From assembly GCA_013433145.1 (NCBI GenBank), contig CM024173.1, forward strand, positions 6,508,322-6,572,321: DNA of 64,000 nt, given 5' to 3'. The position numbers and the translations under genes are program-made. Source of the stretch: Ascaris suum. Its lineage: Eukaryota; Nematoda; Chromadorea; Rhabditida; Ascarididae. The notes under the pieces were generated by a model, which was given only the letters and a program-made list of their open reading frames with translations, was not told where the DNA came from and did no database searches. Positions 30,101 to 42,680 of this stretch are shown here, in pieces; the first letter of the stretch is position 1, and the number at the start of each line of letters is the position of its first letter.

Positions 30101-33100
30101 ACAATGTGACGCCCAGCACTCGATCCCACATTCGTGACAACTCTTCTCACGGTGCGGAACAAATGCCCTACTTGCAGGGGAAATAAAAATAACTGCGACG
30201 TTTTAAGACCAAGTTACAGGTATGAACAAGCAGACCAGAGGTTACATTATTCGCCATAAAGCATTCCAGCAGTACAGACATACCTCAAAAAATTTTTTTC
30301 CGCTTGGCACAACCTATGCGGTGTGGCACATGTTAATGGACCATACACAGCGAGCAGCAATATCACACTCGGTGTGGTATGAACAACATGACGCAAGAAA
30401 GCACTAAGAGTTAGCAAATTCCTTAACATGGAATCGCCAAGAAAAGCAATCATAGGTGCACGAGCTATACCAAAAATGCCATATAAGCAATCTCATAGCG
30501 CGCATTCCTCGTCTCACTGTAAACGATTCCCCTCAGTTGCGTGTATGTACTATCGCATTTCTGCTACGAGGCATTGTCGCAATGAACACAAAACAACAAG
30601 AAACATAGATACCGCCACCGTGCAACTAAAAATCACATCAAACACAGTGCTCAACTTGCATAGAGGGTTAAGTTGTATTCGGCATAGCTCTCCGCAGGCT
30701 AGCTTAACTTACGCTGTCCTGCAGCGCTGTAAGATACAGATAAATGCAGCAATTGTTGATGGTGTTGTTCGAGGAAATATGCCAAACAACGAGTGCAAGG
30801 TGAACAAGAAAACATATACAGAAAAGAATCCCACACCAAAAGGAAATGAATTTTTTACGGCGGAACTCTTTTACGCTCGTCTCATATAACGCCTTTTCGA
30901 CCAGGCTCAGCAAGAAATGAATTCAAAGAATATTATGGCATCAGAACACGATGACCGTTCTTGCATCGTTCGCCCCCTCTCAAAGCCGATCACTGCAGCT
31001 AATGAAATCTTCAAAGATCTCAGAGAATCAATTTAAATGTGCTTAACATATATGCATGGGTTTAGCACTGAGACAGAACTAGGCGAATCATGCCGCTCTG
31101 ATAAGAATCGAGTAATATGCAAAAAACGGCTGACTTCTTGGCTGGCTACACAATCAGAAACAGCACTGAAAGCAAAAGCAAGCAATAACCTTTCGAAACG
31201 ATCCACTGCAATACGCCCAAATTGAGCATCTCGTTTTTGAGGCTTTGGTCGTTATTATTGCGCGTACAAATATAGACCAGTGACTCAAGAATGAGCAATG
31301 ACGGCTGAAAAATGCACACCAATTAATTACTGCATGTTTCTTAGAAATGAACTTCCAACCTGAAATTAAGAACCGAACTTCCTAATCTGAAAGAATTTCT
31401 TTCAAAGAAACAACTTTTTATTTCGATAGTCCCTCCACAAGTTACTTTTCTGCGTTTTTGTGTGCTTTCAACGATCTTTTTCTAAGTGCGCGATAATAAG
31501 ATTAAATTTGTCGATATCGTCGGCAGCGATACATGCAAAACTTAGAGCGATTTGATGCAACAATAGGAAACATCAACTCCCAAATTATTTTCCAAGAAAT
31601 TGGAAACAACTTGAAATCGTAAAGAAGTTGGCATAAAACAACATCGAAATCACTGCTATATATAATATAGCAAATTAAACACGCAAATCTAATAAATAAG
31701 AAAAGAATAATGAAAACCATACAGAAAGCGTAGCCTCGGTGAAATCGAACTGAACCTCCTGCTCCAGTCCAGCACGTGTTTTATCGAGCCATTCTTGCAT
31801 TACGTCCCAAACCTCAACACATTCCACAATGCAAGTGCTATTTTATGAACGTCATAATTAACCAGACATTAAACTATCATTGTTACTATCGCAACTTTTA
31901 TTGCAAATAATACCGATCCTTACTTATTTCTGCTCTCGAACGGTGCAGAAGCCTACCAGAGAGTGAAAATTTGATAATCAAGGATGTGAAACTACCCAGA
32001 GGTAGATAAGGATAAAACACTGAACCTCAACACAATGCCTGGACAATAGGTTGAACCAGTACATATGACCAGCAGTTCACTGCACAAATGACATCTCTAT
32101 ATTAATTGTCTGAGGTTCGGTAACTTCCCAGTTTCCTAAGCAGGAAAAGCCACAAGTGGGGCTGACATGTTGCTGACATTGACACTCCACACAAAGAGTA
32201 ACATTCCTACATGCGGGCTCTTTTTCGCGCAGTTTATTCAAAGATGCCACCGTGTTTTTGTATCGTTATCCGAAGGGTTGTAAAAAATGCTGGTAGAACA
32301 TCATCGAGTTGCAAAAATGTCTAACCTATGCAGAACCTTCTGTGCATATATAATACCTCGCTGGAACATTTATCATATATTTTTGATCCACACATTTATT
32401 CAATCCCCATATGCTCGAAATATATTACCCCCCTCCCGATGTCTGATTCAGCATTTTCCAATGGATAATATGGCCTATCCTGAGGCACACACATGTGGAT
32501 TAGAATTTTTAGCCTCTGGAACACTTCAAATTTTAAGAAATGGCATGTTCAAATCGAAACAATTGTAGCGTGACAATGACGGAGAAGACAACAAGATCGG
32601 CATCTCGCATAAGCAAAACAACAATCAATTCCAAACATGAGCAATAAGCACGGCTCAAAGTAAAGTGCCAACGCCCGAGTGTAAAGAGAACACTTCAGTA
32701 ACCAAACGAAGCTGTATCAAATACGAACCATTTTAGAGTATTTATTGTACTCGTCGTTATTCTTTGGCTTTTCCATCTTCAGCATCTGACTCAGCAACCG
32801 AAGAGAGGTCGCATCAAGTGAGACACAAACCTTGTCACGTGCCATCAGGTAGATTACGGCCGATGTGCTGATTGCAACGCTCTGAACAAAACTGTCAATA
32901 ACTTTCTTAGATGAAGGAGAGTTTACCTTACCTGTTGTCAGTCCTGGTGAATCCTGTCAGGAAGATGCGTTATGAATGGGTCGATGGCTTACTTGCAAAG
33001 TGATCATTACAGCGCAAATATCTGTGATTGAAAAGGAAATTGCAAGGTACGCAGCCTTAGGCGATTAAAAGGAATCTGCCGAAATATTGCTTGCTTCAAA

Positions 33101-36100
33101 AACGAATTTGAAAAAAAAGCTGTCTCTTTAGGTGGCATAATTCTGGCAGCTGGAGAAAGAGCAGATAACTAGACAATGGTGAGAACGTAAGAGCATGACT
33201 ACGTAAGGGGAGTAAGATTGAACAGGCGTTCCGGCGAAGTGATTCCCTAAACACTTACAGGGCAGCTGGCTGAGTCGGTAAGCGCCTTAATCGTTCGAGG
33301 AAAGAAGTTCTCTGTGCGAAAGAACTGTCGAAACTCTGCAGAAACACACTTCTTGGCGAGCGATATTACACTGAAAAGCAAGACGAGTCGAAAATCCTTA
33401 TTTACTTATATACATGTGCACGCATACAAACGCTCTATGAAGTCACCACATATGTGTGCAGAGATATATACCATGCATGTATATGCCATACACATACAAG
33501 TATTTAGCTACGCATAGGCCAATGTGTATTAGATCGCCCAAAAAATGATGGCCATATCGCCACATATGCTTTTAAGGCTCAAAACTCAAGTTCAATTAAA
33601 CATTTTCCAACACAGGCGATATTCAATATACTGCAACTCCGCTAATGCATTCATCCTGTCTACATAAGAATATGATTCCGATTCCTTAAAGGGGATGAAT
33701 TTCCCGAATGCGATTTCAATATCTCTTTCTTTGTCGAACTGTTCCTTTCGATGAATAAAGAAAGCCTGCTTGGGAGAGAGTGGAGGGAGGTGGATAATGC
33801 AGGACTTCGATACCCCATTCATTCAGTTTTTCTGCACGATTATCCTTACCACAAGCAGTCTGGCGTTGTCTGAACTCTTCTACTGATCAGCGACGCGCAT
33901 TTGACTTGCAGCTTGTCATGGACAACCTCCAACTGGTGACCGTAGAACTCTGTGTTCTGTTTCATCCTGTGGCAGAAAATGCAGTGAAGCATTCCGGCTG
34001 CTGCTCAGCGAACAGCCATCGTCATCTTTCGCAGGTAAGGATCAGATTTCGGCATGCTTATTGAGAGATCATCTTTGACATGGTAATGAGGCGACCTTCT
34101 CCTCTTATCATAGAGGACTCACTCTCAAATTAAACAGAGGGTCGTTCTGCTTCCGAACTAACAGCGTCGAACAGGCCTCAATACATAAGACTTGTCCAAT
34201 GAATGTGGCACCCAGTTGCCGAGTTTTTTTGCCTTGCCTATTTAATGAAAACGGATATGCAAGCTTTCATTGGATAACCCAGCTCCGTTGTCATCACTTC
34301 ACATTTTCCCAAACTTTTGGTTCAAAGACTGCTTCCAAGTCGTGGCCGTCGAATACTGACGAATGATCACCATATAGCTTATTTTCGAGACTTTCCTCTC
34401 CTGAGCGGAAAACAGTAAACCATCTGCGAACACTTTGTTGGGAAGCTGATCCATTAGCAAATGAAGCGTTGATGTTTTCATATCCCTCTTATGCAGTTCG
34501 ATTCAATGTGAACTCGTAAGATGCTAGAAGTGAAAAACCAGGTTTTGTTGTAAACACTCCAAGACCTTAAAAAGATGAAGGAAGGGTAACTTCGTTCCAC
34601 GGGGGCAGCGCAGAAGACGCAAGTTCATGATAACTGCAACAGTGTCGTAGCCCCATAAAAATTCGTTAGGCAGCAAACACATGAAGCGACAAAGATGCAC
34701 AACAAATAAGTAGTTATTACTCCCTGCACGACCTAATATATGCATGTGTGAGAGTGCGTCACTGTTTATAAACTATATTTCGCAAAAGAGTTGAGAAATG
34801 GTGAGAGGCGCCTCATTTTCAAATTTCGTGGCTCGAAAGGCAGAATGTCACTTTGGGTGTGAACACCGAGCTCAGCACAGACTTCACACGACGTCTGGCT
34901 GTCTCCTTCCTGAAGCTGTTTTGTGGGACGCCGCCACAAAGGGTTTTCTATATTTGTTGTGTCTGGACAGCGTTAACAACCGATTGAGGAAGTGACTCGA
35001 TTTGCGGGCTACCGAGCCCACAAATTTTGTTAAAACAATTTACGCCGCCTTGCTAAGTTCTCCTTATGTTGTTATTCGGTTATACATGCTACATGGTCGA
35101 GTCTGCAAATATGGATAACTCTGAAATGACGGCTGCTAATTTTTTGAACAACCGTAAGCTGATCGCCTATTTCTTCTAAGGAGCTTTTATTCAGCAAATT
35201 CGTTCGCCACTAGTTTTTACCGTGATATATCCATATTCCAAAGTGGAAGAAGCAGCAAGCAAATGAAATCACTCCATCAGTATTCTCGGGCAGAGACAGC
35301 AAACCCCAGAACCAAGTCGTAAAGCGCTATTTTCTTTTTTGATTTTTGTCTCATGAGAATAATATTCCCAAAACCAATAACATTGAGCATTTTGAGCAGT
35401 CATATCTTTAAGTACACTGCAAAACCAGCCGTTCAACAAGATTGTCTGGAAAGCAAATAAGAAATCACGCTGATGGAACTCACCTCAGGCATTTAAGGTT
35501 GGCGGTGGAGGCAGGGTCAAGCAACGTACTCAGTACATAGTCGATATCTTGTCTATAATCGTCATGCTCTCCCGATTCTAAGCACTGGTGAGCTTCCTTG
35601 ACATTGCCGATTCTGGTGCCACCCTCAAACCTCTCTGTGGACGGGTTTGATCCACGCAAAGCTACCATCGGGGCTCTCGCACTCACGGATGGGTACGACG
35701 GTTTTGCCTGCAAAGGAAGTTGACGAATAAAGCACCGCTTGTTTGGGATTGAGGATAGAAGAACTGATGCCGTTTAAACGACGACAAACTAGACGATTAA
35801 TGCGCAACGCCGTTACAATCGGAGGCTATCAAGAAGTAGCAAACGAAAACAGGAGGAGAGGAACGAATATAAGCGGATCGCAGAATGCGTTGCTACAGGG
35901 CAGAATGTCTTCATCGCCAGCTTGCGACCAGTTTTTTGAAAACGACTAACAGGAAAATTCGCTTCGCAGTAATTGACCAAAACTTCATCCCCTCTAACTC
36001 ACCCCAAAGTGTAACAGCCAATAATGGAGGGCTTTTTTCATTTACAAGGCTCCTGAGGAATTCCGTTCAAACTGAGGATTATCACGCTCATTTTTTGCCA

Positions 36101-39100
36101 CCAACTTATTGGTTTTGCGACATCTAAGGAGATTTCGTTTAGACGTGGTCATCGCACCTTTTTCAGCACGCGAAGGTCGGGGCTATTAAGATAACGTTTC
36201 TTCTAAGGATTCTTTGGTGCCATATTCGAAAGCAATTCGAAGAACGTTCCTAAAAACATTGGTGCTGTGCTTAATACCGCCAAATATATCGTAATTCATT
36301 TCAGCCGCCCAGATCTATCATCAGTATATCTTTGAAACGTTGTCAAATCTATCCAAATGAAAAGAAATTCTCTGTCACGAAGCTTTTATATTCGTGAGAG
36401 CAAAAAGAACAAAGAACCATCATGTGTTTCCCTTGGGAGAACTGAAGAGAAAAAAAAAGATGAATAAAATGAAAGTGCTAAGCTTTTCACGAGTTTCTGA
36501 TTGAGTAAGCTTTCTTGATGGCTGAAAGGCCGCGAATCACTTTTAATTGTCAATTCCATTCTCGCTGAGCTGTGACTAAATAGTGAAATCTCATGTACTA
36601 AAGGTTGATCAGCGATGATTCAATTCGCATAAAATTACTGACTGCTTAAGTCACAAATTAAGCATCAAACAAAATGCGCTCTCATTTCCCATAAAACTTC
36701 TGTGGCACAAATGATGAGCTAGCCGTTAAGCAGATTCAGCTGCCACTTATGCAAACTGTAAACATCCTCTTGTCGAAACACCGTTATATTTCGCATCAAA
36801 CACTAAATGAAAAAGCTTCAAGCAACGATTAAGACGCAAAACGCAGCAAAGATAACCTTGTTTCTTTGGGACTCATCTTTGCCTGTCACCACCTCCTCAT
36901 CTTCTTCGTCATCAAACGCCCATTTGTGCTTGTAAACTGGCTTGTTCTCCTTCTTCGTACCCGCTGGGAAAAGGCTCTTATCTCCAACGATCGCTGAAAA
37001 GACTACAAAATTTAATTTTAAGCAAGACTGCTCAATACAAAAAAGCGTCCAGTCAAAACGAATCATTGGCTAGAAAAGACGGGAAAATATCGTGAATGAC
37101 AGCATGATAATGCGTGATAAACGTTCGTAAGGAATCAGAGAAAATTTTGAGTTTTTCAAGTCGAAGTGAGAAATAGAAGACTCAGTAAAGTGCCTTAGTT
37201 ATCAGCGTCATTTTTTACATCTCGTTTCTAGCCTCTTTTTAGGACAGATACACCGCAAACAATTTGAAAGCCTTGAAGAAAATGAAAGATCACCATTGAA
37301 AACCTTTAAAAGAACAAAAATAAAAAGGACCTCTAAATCATAGAGAATTTCAAACCATAACGATTTTAAAAGCTTCATATCATGAGGATTTAAATCATAA
37401 AACCTCTCACTTCTCTATGACTCAATTCAAAAAGGATTTTAAATTAAAGCATAGAGAAATGAGAAGAGGAGCGATTACTCGCAACAGTTAAAGCTCTACT
37501 CACTGTTCCCTCCAGCTAGAAAATTTACACTAAAGGCGACAAAAATCTATAATAATATAAAGACGCAGAACATCGTTTTACGAAACAAGCACAATTCATC
37601 TTCCTATATACATTTGCGAACCATCAACAAGTAGCATCATTCAGGCGAATGCCGCCATTCTTTAAATTCTATCACTTTCTTTATTACTCAATGGAAGCAA
37701 ACGCAATAAATACCTTCTTCACTGCTCGTTGCCTGCTCGATTGGATCAGAGCGTGTCCGCTTAATTTGTGGAGGAGTCATTTCCTCCTCTTCCTCATCTT
37801 CAATGTCTTCTTCCTCCTCCTCTTCGAATACCAAAGAGAACTTATTTTGTCGACGCTTCTGTGTGCTTGTCATTTCCGTGGACAGACCTCTCGGCTGTTG
37901 CTCGTCCTGTCCACCTTCAACTATTCCCGGTTTCTTCATGCCACTATCACTAGGAAGATCCCGATCTGAAATCGACGTCAGCCTCATCGAAGTGTTCAGA
38001 GATGCCGATGAAGACTGGCTGTTGCCCTGTGCCTCATCCTCGTCGTCATCGCTTCCACTGCTGCCCGACTGCAAATGACGAACTGTTACTACTACATATG
38101 CCACATCACATGTACAGGCAATCTGTGTTGTGGTAGGAACCTCTAAAACCTAAGCAATATTAATGAATAACCTTCAAATGGTCAAAACTTATCCAGCACA
38201 AACTTAAATCAGTGAAAAATTTGCTCATGCATCTTTATTTAATTCATGAGGCACGTTGCAGAGGCCGAAGTTGGATTCAGATGGAATTCTTCCAAATCTG
38301 GCAATACAGGCTAACAATTTAACAAGCAGTATCCCGGCAAGCATATGCAGCTAATCGCCCTCACTCATTTCACTCCGACAGCTATACGATGACTGGACAG
38401 TCATCATTTATGTGTAGCCATTACGGCACACATAAAACAAGACCCACATCTCTCAATGGTAAAGAAAGAATGATTTAAAACTTAGGATACACCGCTTACC
38501 GGCTCGTATACCATCCCTTCCCCATTACCAACTAACGACGACTGCTGAGCAACCAGAAGACGATAGTGTGAAAATGTAAATGAATCGAAATAAATATTTG
38601 GTACTATATAATCAGAAATTATTTCAATAAAGAAATAATGTAAGGGCGGTCGAGAGTTGAAGCAGAGGTGGAAATTCAGAAGTCAACCTTACACGACACG
38701 ACAGTGAAAAAATTATATCACAATAAAATGTGCATTACCGAAGAAGGTGCAACGAGATGAGAGTTCTCTGCTTATCACTAACTGTTAGAATTACTCTCGA
38801 CGAAGTGAAAGTTTTCTTTCAGCGTTTCATATTTTGTCGCTTATTCGATAGACCGTAATGGAATAACTGTGACAAAATAAAGCGTCAAAGAAGTATTTCC
38901 ACGCACCCTGAGTTCCTTCTGTGAGATGATATCTCATATTTGACAACTCAAGGTCTTTTTGCGCAGTCCACAGTTTAGGAGATTGAGAAGGAAACCGTGA
39001 AAATCTAACCGTATTTTGGAATAGACTAACGATCAATGAAGAGGAAAGTTATTTTGAGGTATAACTCTGGTAAAAAAGATCGCTTAATCCTCAGAAAAAA

Positions 39101-40880
39101 CTAGCCAAGAACATGTAGCACGTTCGCGAAGATTATATCAATCAAAGCATTGACATACTTTTTCAAGACCAATGTCCGGAATACTCGCTGTCGGTGATGA
39201 AAAAGTTGTGCTCGATGGGCTGTTCGACTTCGCTTCGGTCGGCAACTCCACTTTCTTCGGAGAGTTTCTCTTCAGAGGTAGATTCCTGTGAATAACGCCT
39301 ATTAAGATCTATCTCGTTGTGGTAAACAATGCTATAATGCAAAGTAATATCAGTAGTGTGTTTAAATGTATTTAACGCTTGGCTATTACATTTTACTGAT
39401 ATAGGATCATTTGATGTTCGGCACCGTCACTGCAAAACTCATCGCCAGAAGGGATTCTTATTCAACGACACCATAGACTACATTCCATACATCTCCGATA
39501 AACAATGAAACATCCCATCATTCCACTGCGCGAATATGATGAACACTGTAATAGATATAGACAATAGAAGTCGAACACTATAATACCACTTCTAATAGAT
39601 AATAGAAGTCGCAGAAACAATGAATATAAATTAATATGTTGGGTACAGTTTTGGGAATTAAAATTGAATCACGGTATGAGTAGGCAAAATCAAAACAGAT
39701 TAGTATTCACATACAAAAAGTCACAAAGATGTGCGCCGTGTTAAGCAATTCAACAAGAGTAGTCCTAAAAAGCCCATGCGAAACCCTCCGCACAATACTT
39801 AACAGGATTCTCCCACCTTCACACAACTGTCCCTCCAAGCAGAAAACAGATAAACAACCTTTTTGATGGATCCCCTCGAAACATTGTGCAGACGATCAAG
39901 CATCATCGAACGGCCTAGCAAAACGTGTGCCATACCAATATCTTGCAAAATGCATTGCTCCCTCGTACCCTCCGCATAATAATGTTCTCTATGCGATTCG
40001 ATGCTACCTACATCAATTTTTCAACACTCTTTAACGCCTTGCCGATTGTTCGTATCGCGCTTCCTGTAACCTAGCTATAGCGCTCAACAAAGCGAGCCTA
40101 CTAAAATATCACCGACTCTCTCTGGATCGCGCAAATTCATTTCACTTTCAAAGCTTTGGTGCCAAGCATAGATGCATGTTTCGCCGGGCGACTGGGACTT
40201 CTCAAAAATGAGGATAAAGACCCGACCCCGTTTCGTTGTAGAGGGAATTTGAAAACTGCGGCTCGTGATGTTTTGTCGCGTGCCGCATCGACGCATCAAC
40301 ATGCTGACGGTGAACTGTTCTATTCATGTTGTTGGCATCTGACAACACAGCCAAACTTGTCTTAGAGATGTGTGTTGAAAGTGTTGCCGAATAAGACATA
40401 CTGATCGAGATTCGACTTGCAATAAAAAACTTTTGTTTGATTTTATTGATAATATCGGTGGCAAATAAAAATTTCGCAAATAATAAATCAGAACCTATTG
40501 AAAACGTTTTCAAGAAAAACAAACAGAATAAAAAACGAGGCATCTCGTTCGCAATAATGTCTGAAATTGGAGGTTTTCTAACCATTTATAGGACTGTTAT
40601 CGAATACTTATAACTGTATTTTGCAGCTTATGTACAAGCGTCGAATTGCCGTAATAATGGCATGTCGATGTCATATTTCGCGAAAACGAACTCACAACCT
40701 CATATTAAGGAAAACAGCTTCAAGGTATCACAAAGAAACGAACGTTGCCGATGGCTGGTTGGATGTGTTCGCCTGTCGTGGATAAACTGAATCGAACAAC
40801 GATGCCGCCTTGTCGGTGTTCGGATCAGAGGAGAAATGCCCGAAGCGACGAGTCACCTTTGCACCTGATGACTGCGACAT
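24190..40880 (-). CDS. wapl-1: Cohesin-release factor WAPL (wings apart-like)
   Basis: Nuclear protein that, with PDS5, unloads cohesin from chromatin. My model has 22 exons: 40744-40880, 40227-40400, 39159-39285, 38500-38541, 37714-38068, 36857-36993, 35484-35707, 33259-33370, 32729-32881, 31723-31812, 31190-31304, 29812-29912, 28620-28674, 28521-28560, 28160-28284, 27619-27737, 26895-27029, 26376-26487, 25810-25825, 25275-25461, 24590-24685, 24190-24258. All phases agree and give about 906 aa, shorter than vertebrate WAPL (about 1190). The N-terminus has TRRFGHFSS, then an acidic, Ser-rich low-complexity part (exon 5) and YKHKWAFDDEEDEE. The WAPL domain (about 325-906) shows DIDYVLSTL, CLSVISLAKKC, AVIYLMARD, LGVLQWIVSK, LERCFWILET, ILTNLSHENE, KRFDLAVL, SLLVNLVERCNSNR, HMEDSVVASYTALLVGCL and SVERIIDLLDQL. 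Exons 4, 13, 14 and 19 are the least certain. A TTTCAG acceptor 24 nt before the ATG suggests trans-splicing. Confidence 0.9.
33592..34480 (-). mobile_element. Relict mariner transposase inside a WAPL intron
   Basis: Reading minus-strand from high to low coordinates across stops and frameshifts, mariner blocks appear in the correct order. GKAKKLGNWVPHSLD is near 34220, CIEACSTLLVRKQNDP near 34170, SISMPKSDPYLRK near 34050, GMLHCIFCHRMKQNTEFYGH near 33980, HQLEVVHDKLQVKCASLISR near 33910, SDNARLLVVR near 33860, and DKERDIEIAFGKF...NALAELQY in 33592-33750. The copy is dead. It lies in the intron 33371-35483 of WAPL, in the same orientation as the host gene. Terminal inverted repeats were not located. 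Confidence 0.75.
37403..37469. repeat. Imperfect inverted repeat in a WAPL intron
   Basis: CCTCTCACTTCTCTATG (37403-37419) pairs imperfectly with CATAGAGAAATGAGAAGAGG (37450-37469) around a 30-nt AT-rich loop. It could be a short transposon-derived hairpin. It lies in the intron between exons 37714-38068 and 36857-36993. Confidence 0.5.
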
Positions 40881-40907
40881 CACCGCTCAATCAGTATACA
40901 ATAGCTG
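40881..40907 (-). promoter_or_regulatory. Trans-splice acceptor and short 5' UTR of WAPL
   Basis: On the minus strand, GCTTTCAG lies 24 nt before the chosen ATG of WAPL (40880). No in-frame upstream coding exon is needed. This supports the start and suggests spliced-leader addition. Confidence 0.5.
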
Positions 40908-42586
40908 AAAGCAAAGCGCGTGAGATGTGATCATGAAAAAGATTGCTGGGCGGAAATCGCTCCTCCCTTAAATTTATATGCCAGACTTTGATTTGTTTTC
41001 TGGATAAAAAGCGGTGCTATGGAGAAGTGGCGCATGTCATTTCCTCTAGCTAGAGGATGGTTTCAAGTAGCAAACGAAGAGATGAACATGAAATTTTTAA
41101 ATCTAGCCATTCTTCTGACCGGGAATGTAGATTTCCTCGAAAATGGTGCGACGTTTCTGCACCACCCACTTTCCTGAGAACCGTTCACTAGCTCAAGGCG
41201 GTTACCTGAAACATGTGTCCCCAAGTATGATCACTAGTGCTGGAGGAAATGGACGAAAGTATACCAATCCGGCCAACAACGAAGCGAAACACCTCAAGAA
41301 GTTTCCAACTCAGCGATACAACGACGAGACAAGAGAAAGCATTTGGCCATGAAACTTAAGCGCATTATTCGCCGGTCAAGTGGAGAAGCTACTGCAATCC
41401 GGAAAACGCTTAATTCACGAGTTAAAAGTTTTTCAATTCCACAAAACTGGCTCCACGAACTTTAGGACCCCGGAGTTTAGAGGTCCCCGGAATTCGCGAG
41501 TCAAACGCTAGAATCAACCGCTTAATAGTCCGACAGATTTTCGAGGTTCGAGATTTTGTGAGTGGTTCTTTTAAGATATCTTCGTTATCACTTAACGCAA
41601 CTGTAAACAAACAACTTCCAAACTAAAATTAACGCGAAGTAAGCAAACATAAATGCCTTTCTTGAACATTCGGTTGAGGTTTAGTGCGGTCGACTGAGGT
41701 TATACCTGTTCAAATATGACCGGGGTTAAATCCCGTCACTAGGTTCCACGGACAGACTTTACCTATGATCACATACAGATGGGTTAAACTCAGCACCGGT
41801 TGGTTGGACAATCGGCTCCGACGCAGGCAGAACTAGGTTTCACCCGTGCATAGATCGTAAATTCAACCTTCGCCATTTCTGTCCTATTTGAGGCATAACC
41901 GGATTTAACCGCAATCCTATTTACTTAAGCGCTGCTGATGAGCTCAAAAACACGATCATTTCCTATGTGTAATGCCCATGTTGTCGAGAAATAACCGTTT
42001 GAATCTATTTCACCACAGTACATCAATTATCATTTACCATACCGACTAACAATAACATAAATATTTCGGATGCAATCTTAACGCCAAATATGTGAGCAAT
42101 GCATACACAAGTCAATGTCCATGACTATTAATATGGAAATTAAACAGGCTGTAAGCTGCAACCAGGTAAATTGACCCGGGTTGGACCCAGACTTAGAGAA
42201 GTACTCGGGTAGCTCAACCAATCGGCTGAACTTTACAGAATATAGGAGATTTGGCTGCTGCAATAAATGAGTTAATCCATATATCTTCAGCCGTTATAAC
42301 GATTTCTGATGTCGCAATTTTGCTGAAAACACCGCTTCTAACTGAACATTCAAAATTCGAGCTACTGTAAAATAGAAATAAAGGAATATGGGTTCGTTCC
42401 CATAAAACAATATCCCAAAAAATAAAAGACATGATTCGTTCCCAACACCTGGTGGACACCAAAAACGAAACGTGTCACTAGCAAGAAGCGTTCAAGCTTG
42501 GTGGACGACTTTAGATCCGGTCGCCGAAGCAGCTTTGAGCCGGGCGTGACCTCGACTCTTTCGGAGACTCATTTCATTCATGGTCA

Positions 42587-42680
42587 TATGAAGGTGGATT
42601 AGACGTGGTCCCAATAGGACGACCATCTTTAATCCGCCTGAGAGAGGGACAGCTGTAACTGCGATCAACCCACCTTCATA
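42587..42680. repeat. Inverted repeat with 11-bp perfect arms
   Basis: TATGAAGGTGG (42587-42597) and its exact complement CCACCTTCATA (42670-42680) flank 72 bases. It lies in the WAPL/H2A.Z intergenic region, within a locally GC-richer stretch (41650-42760) that has no coding signal I can see. Confidence 0.6.

Noticed and set aside
32927..32953. A 27-nt in-phase microexon of WAPL (DSPGLTTGK)
   Set aside because: Joining the flanking exons directly (...DSASCP to SVAIST...) already matches the length of the family in this segment, so the extra exon is not needed.
37649..38078. Several plus-strand ORFs opposite a WAPL exon, rich in Ser and Leu
   Set aside because: Complement of the acidic, GAA/GAG-rich WAPL exon 37714-38068, so they are shadows.
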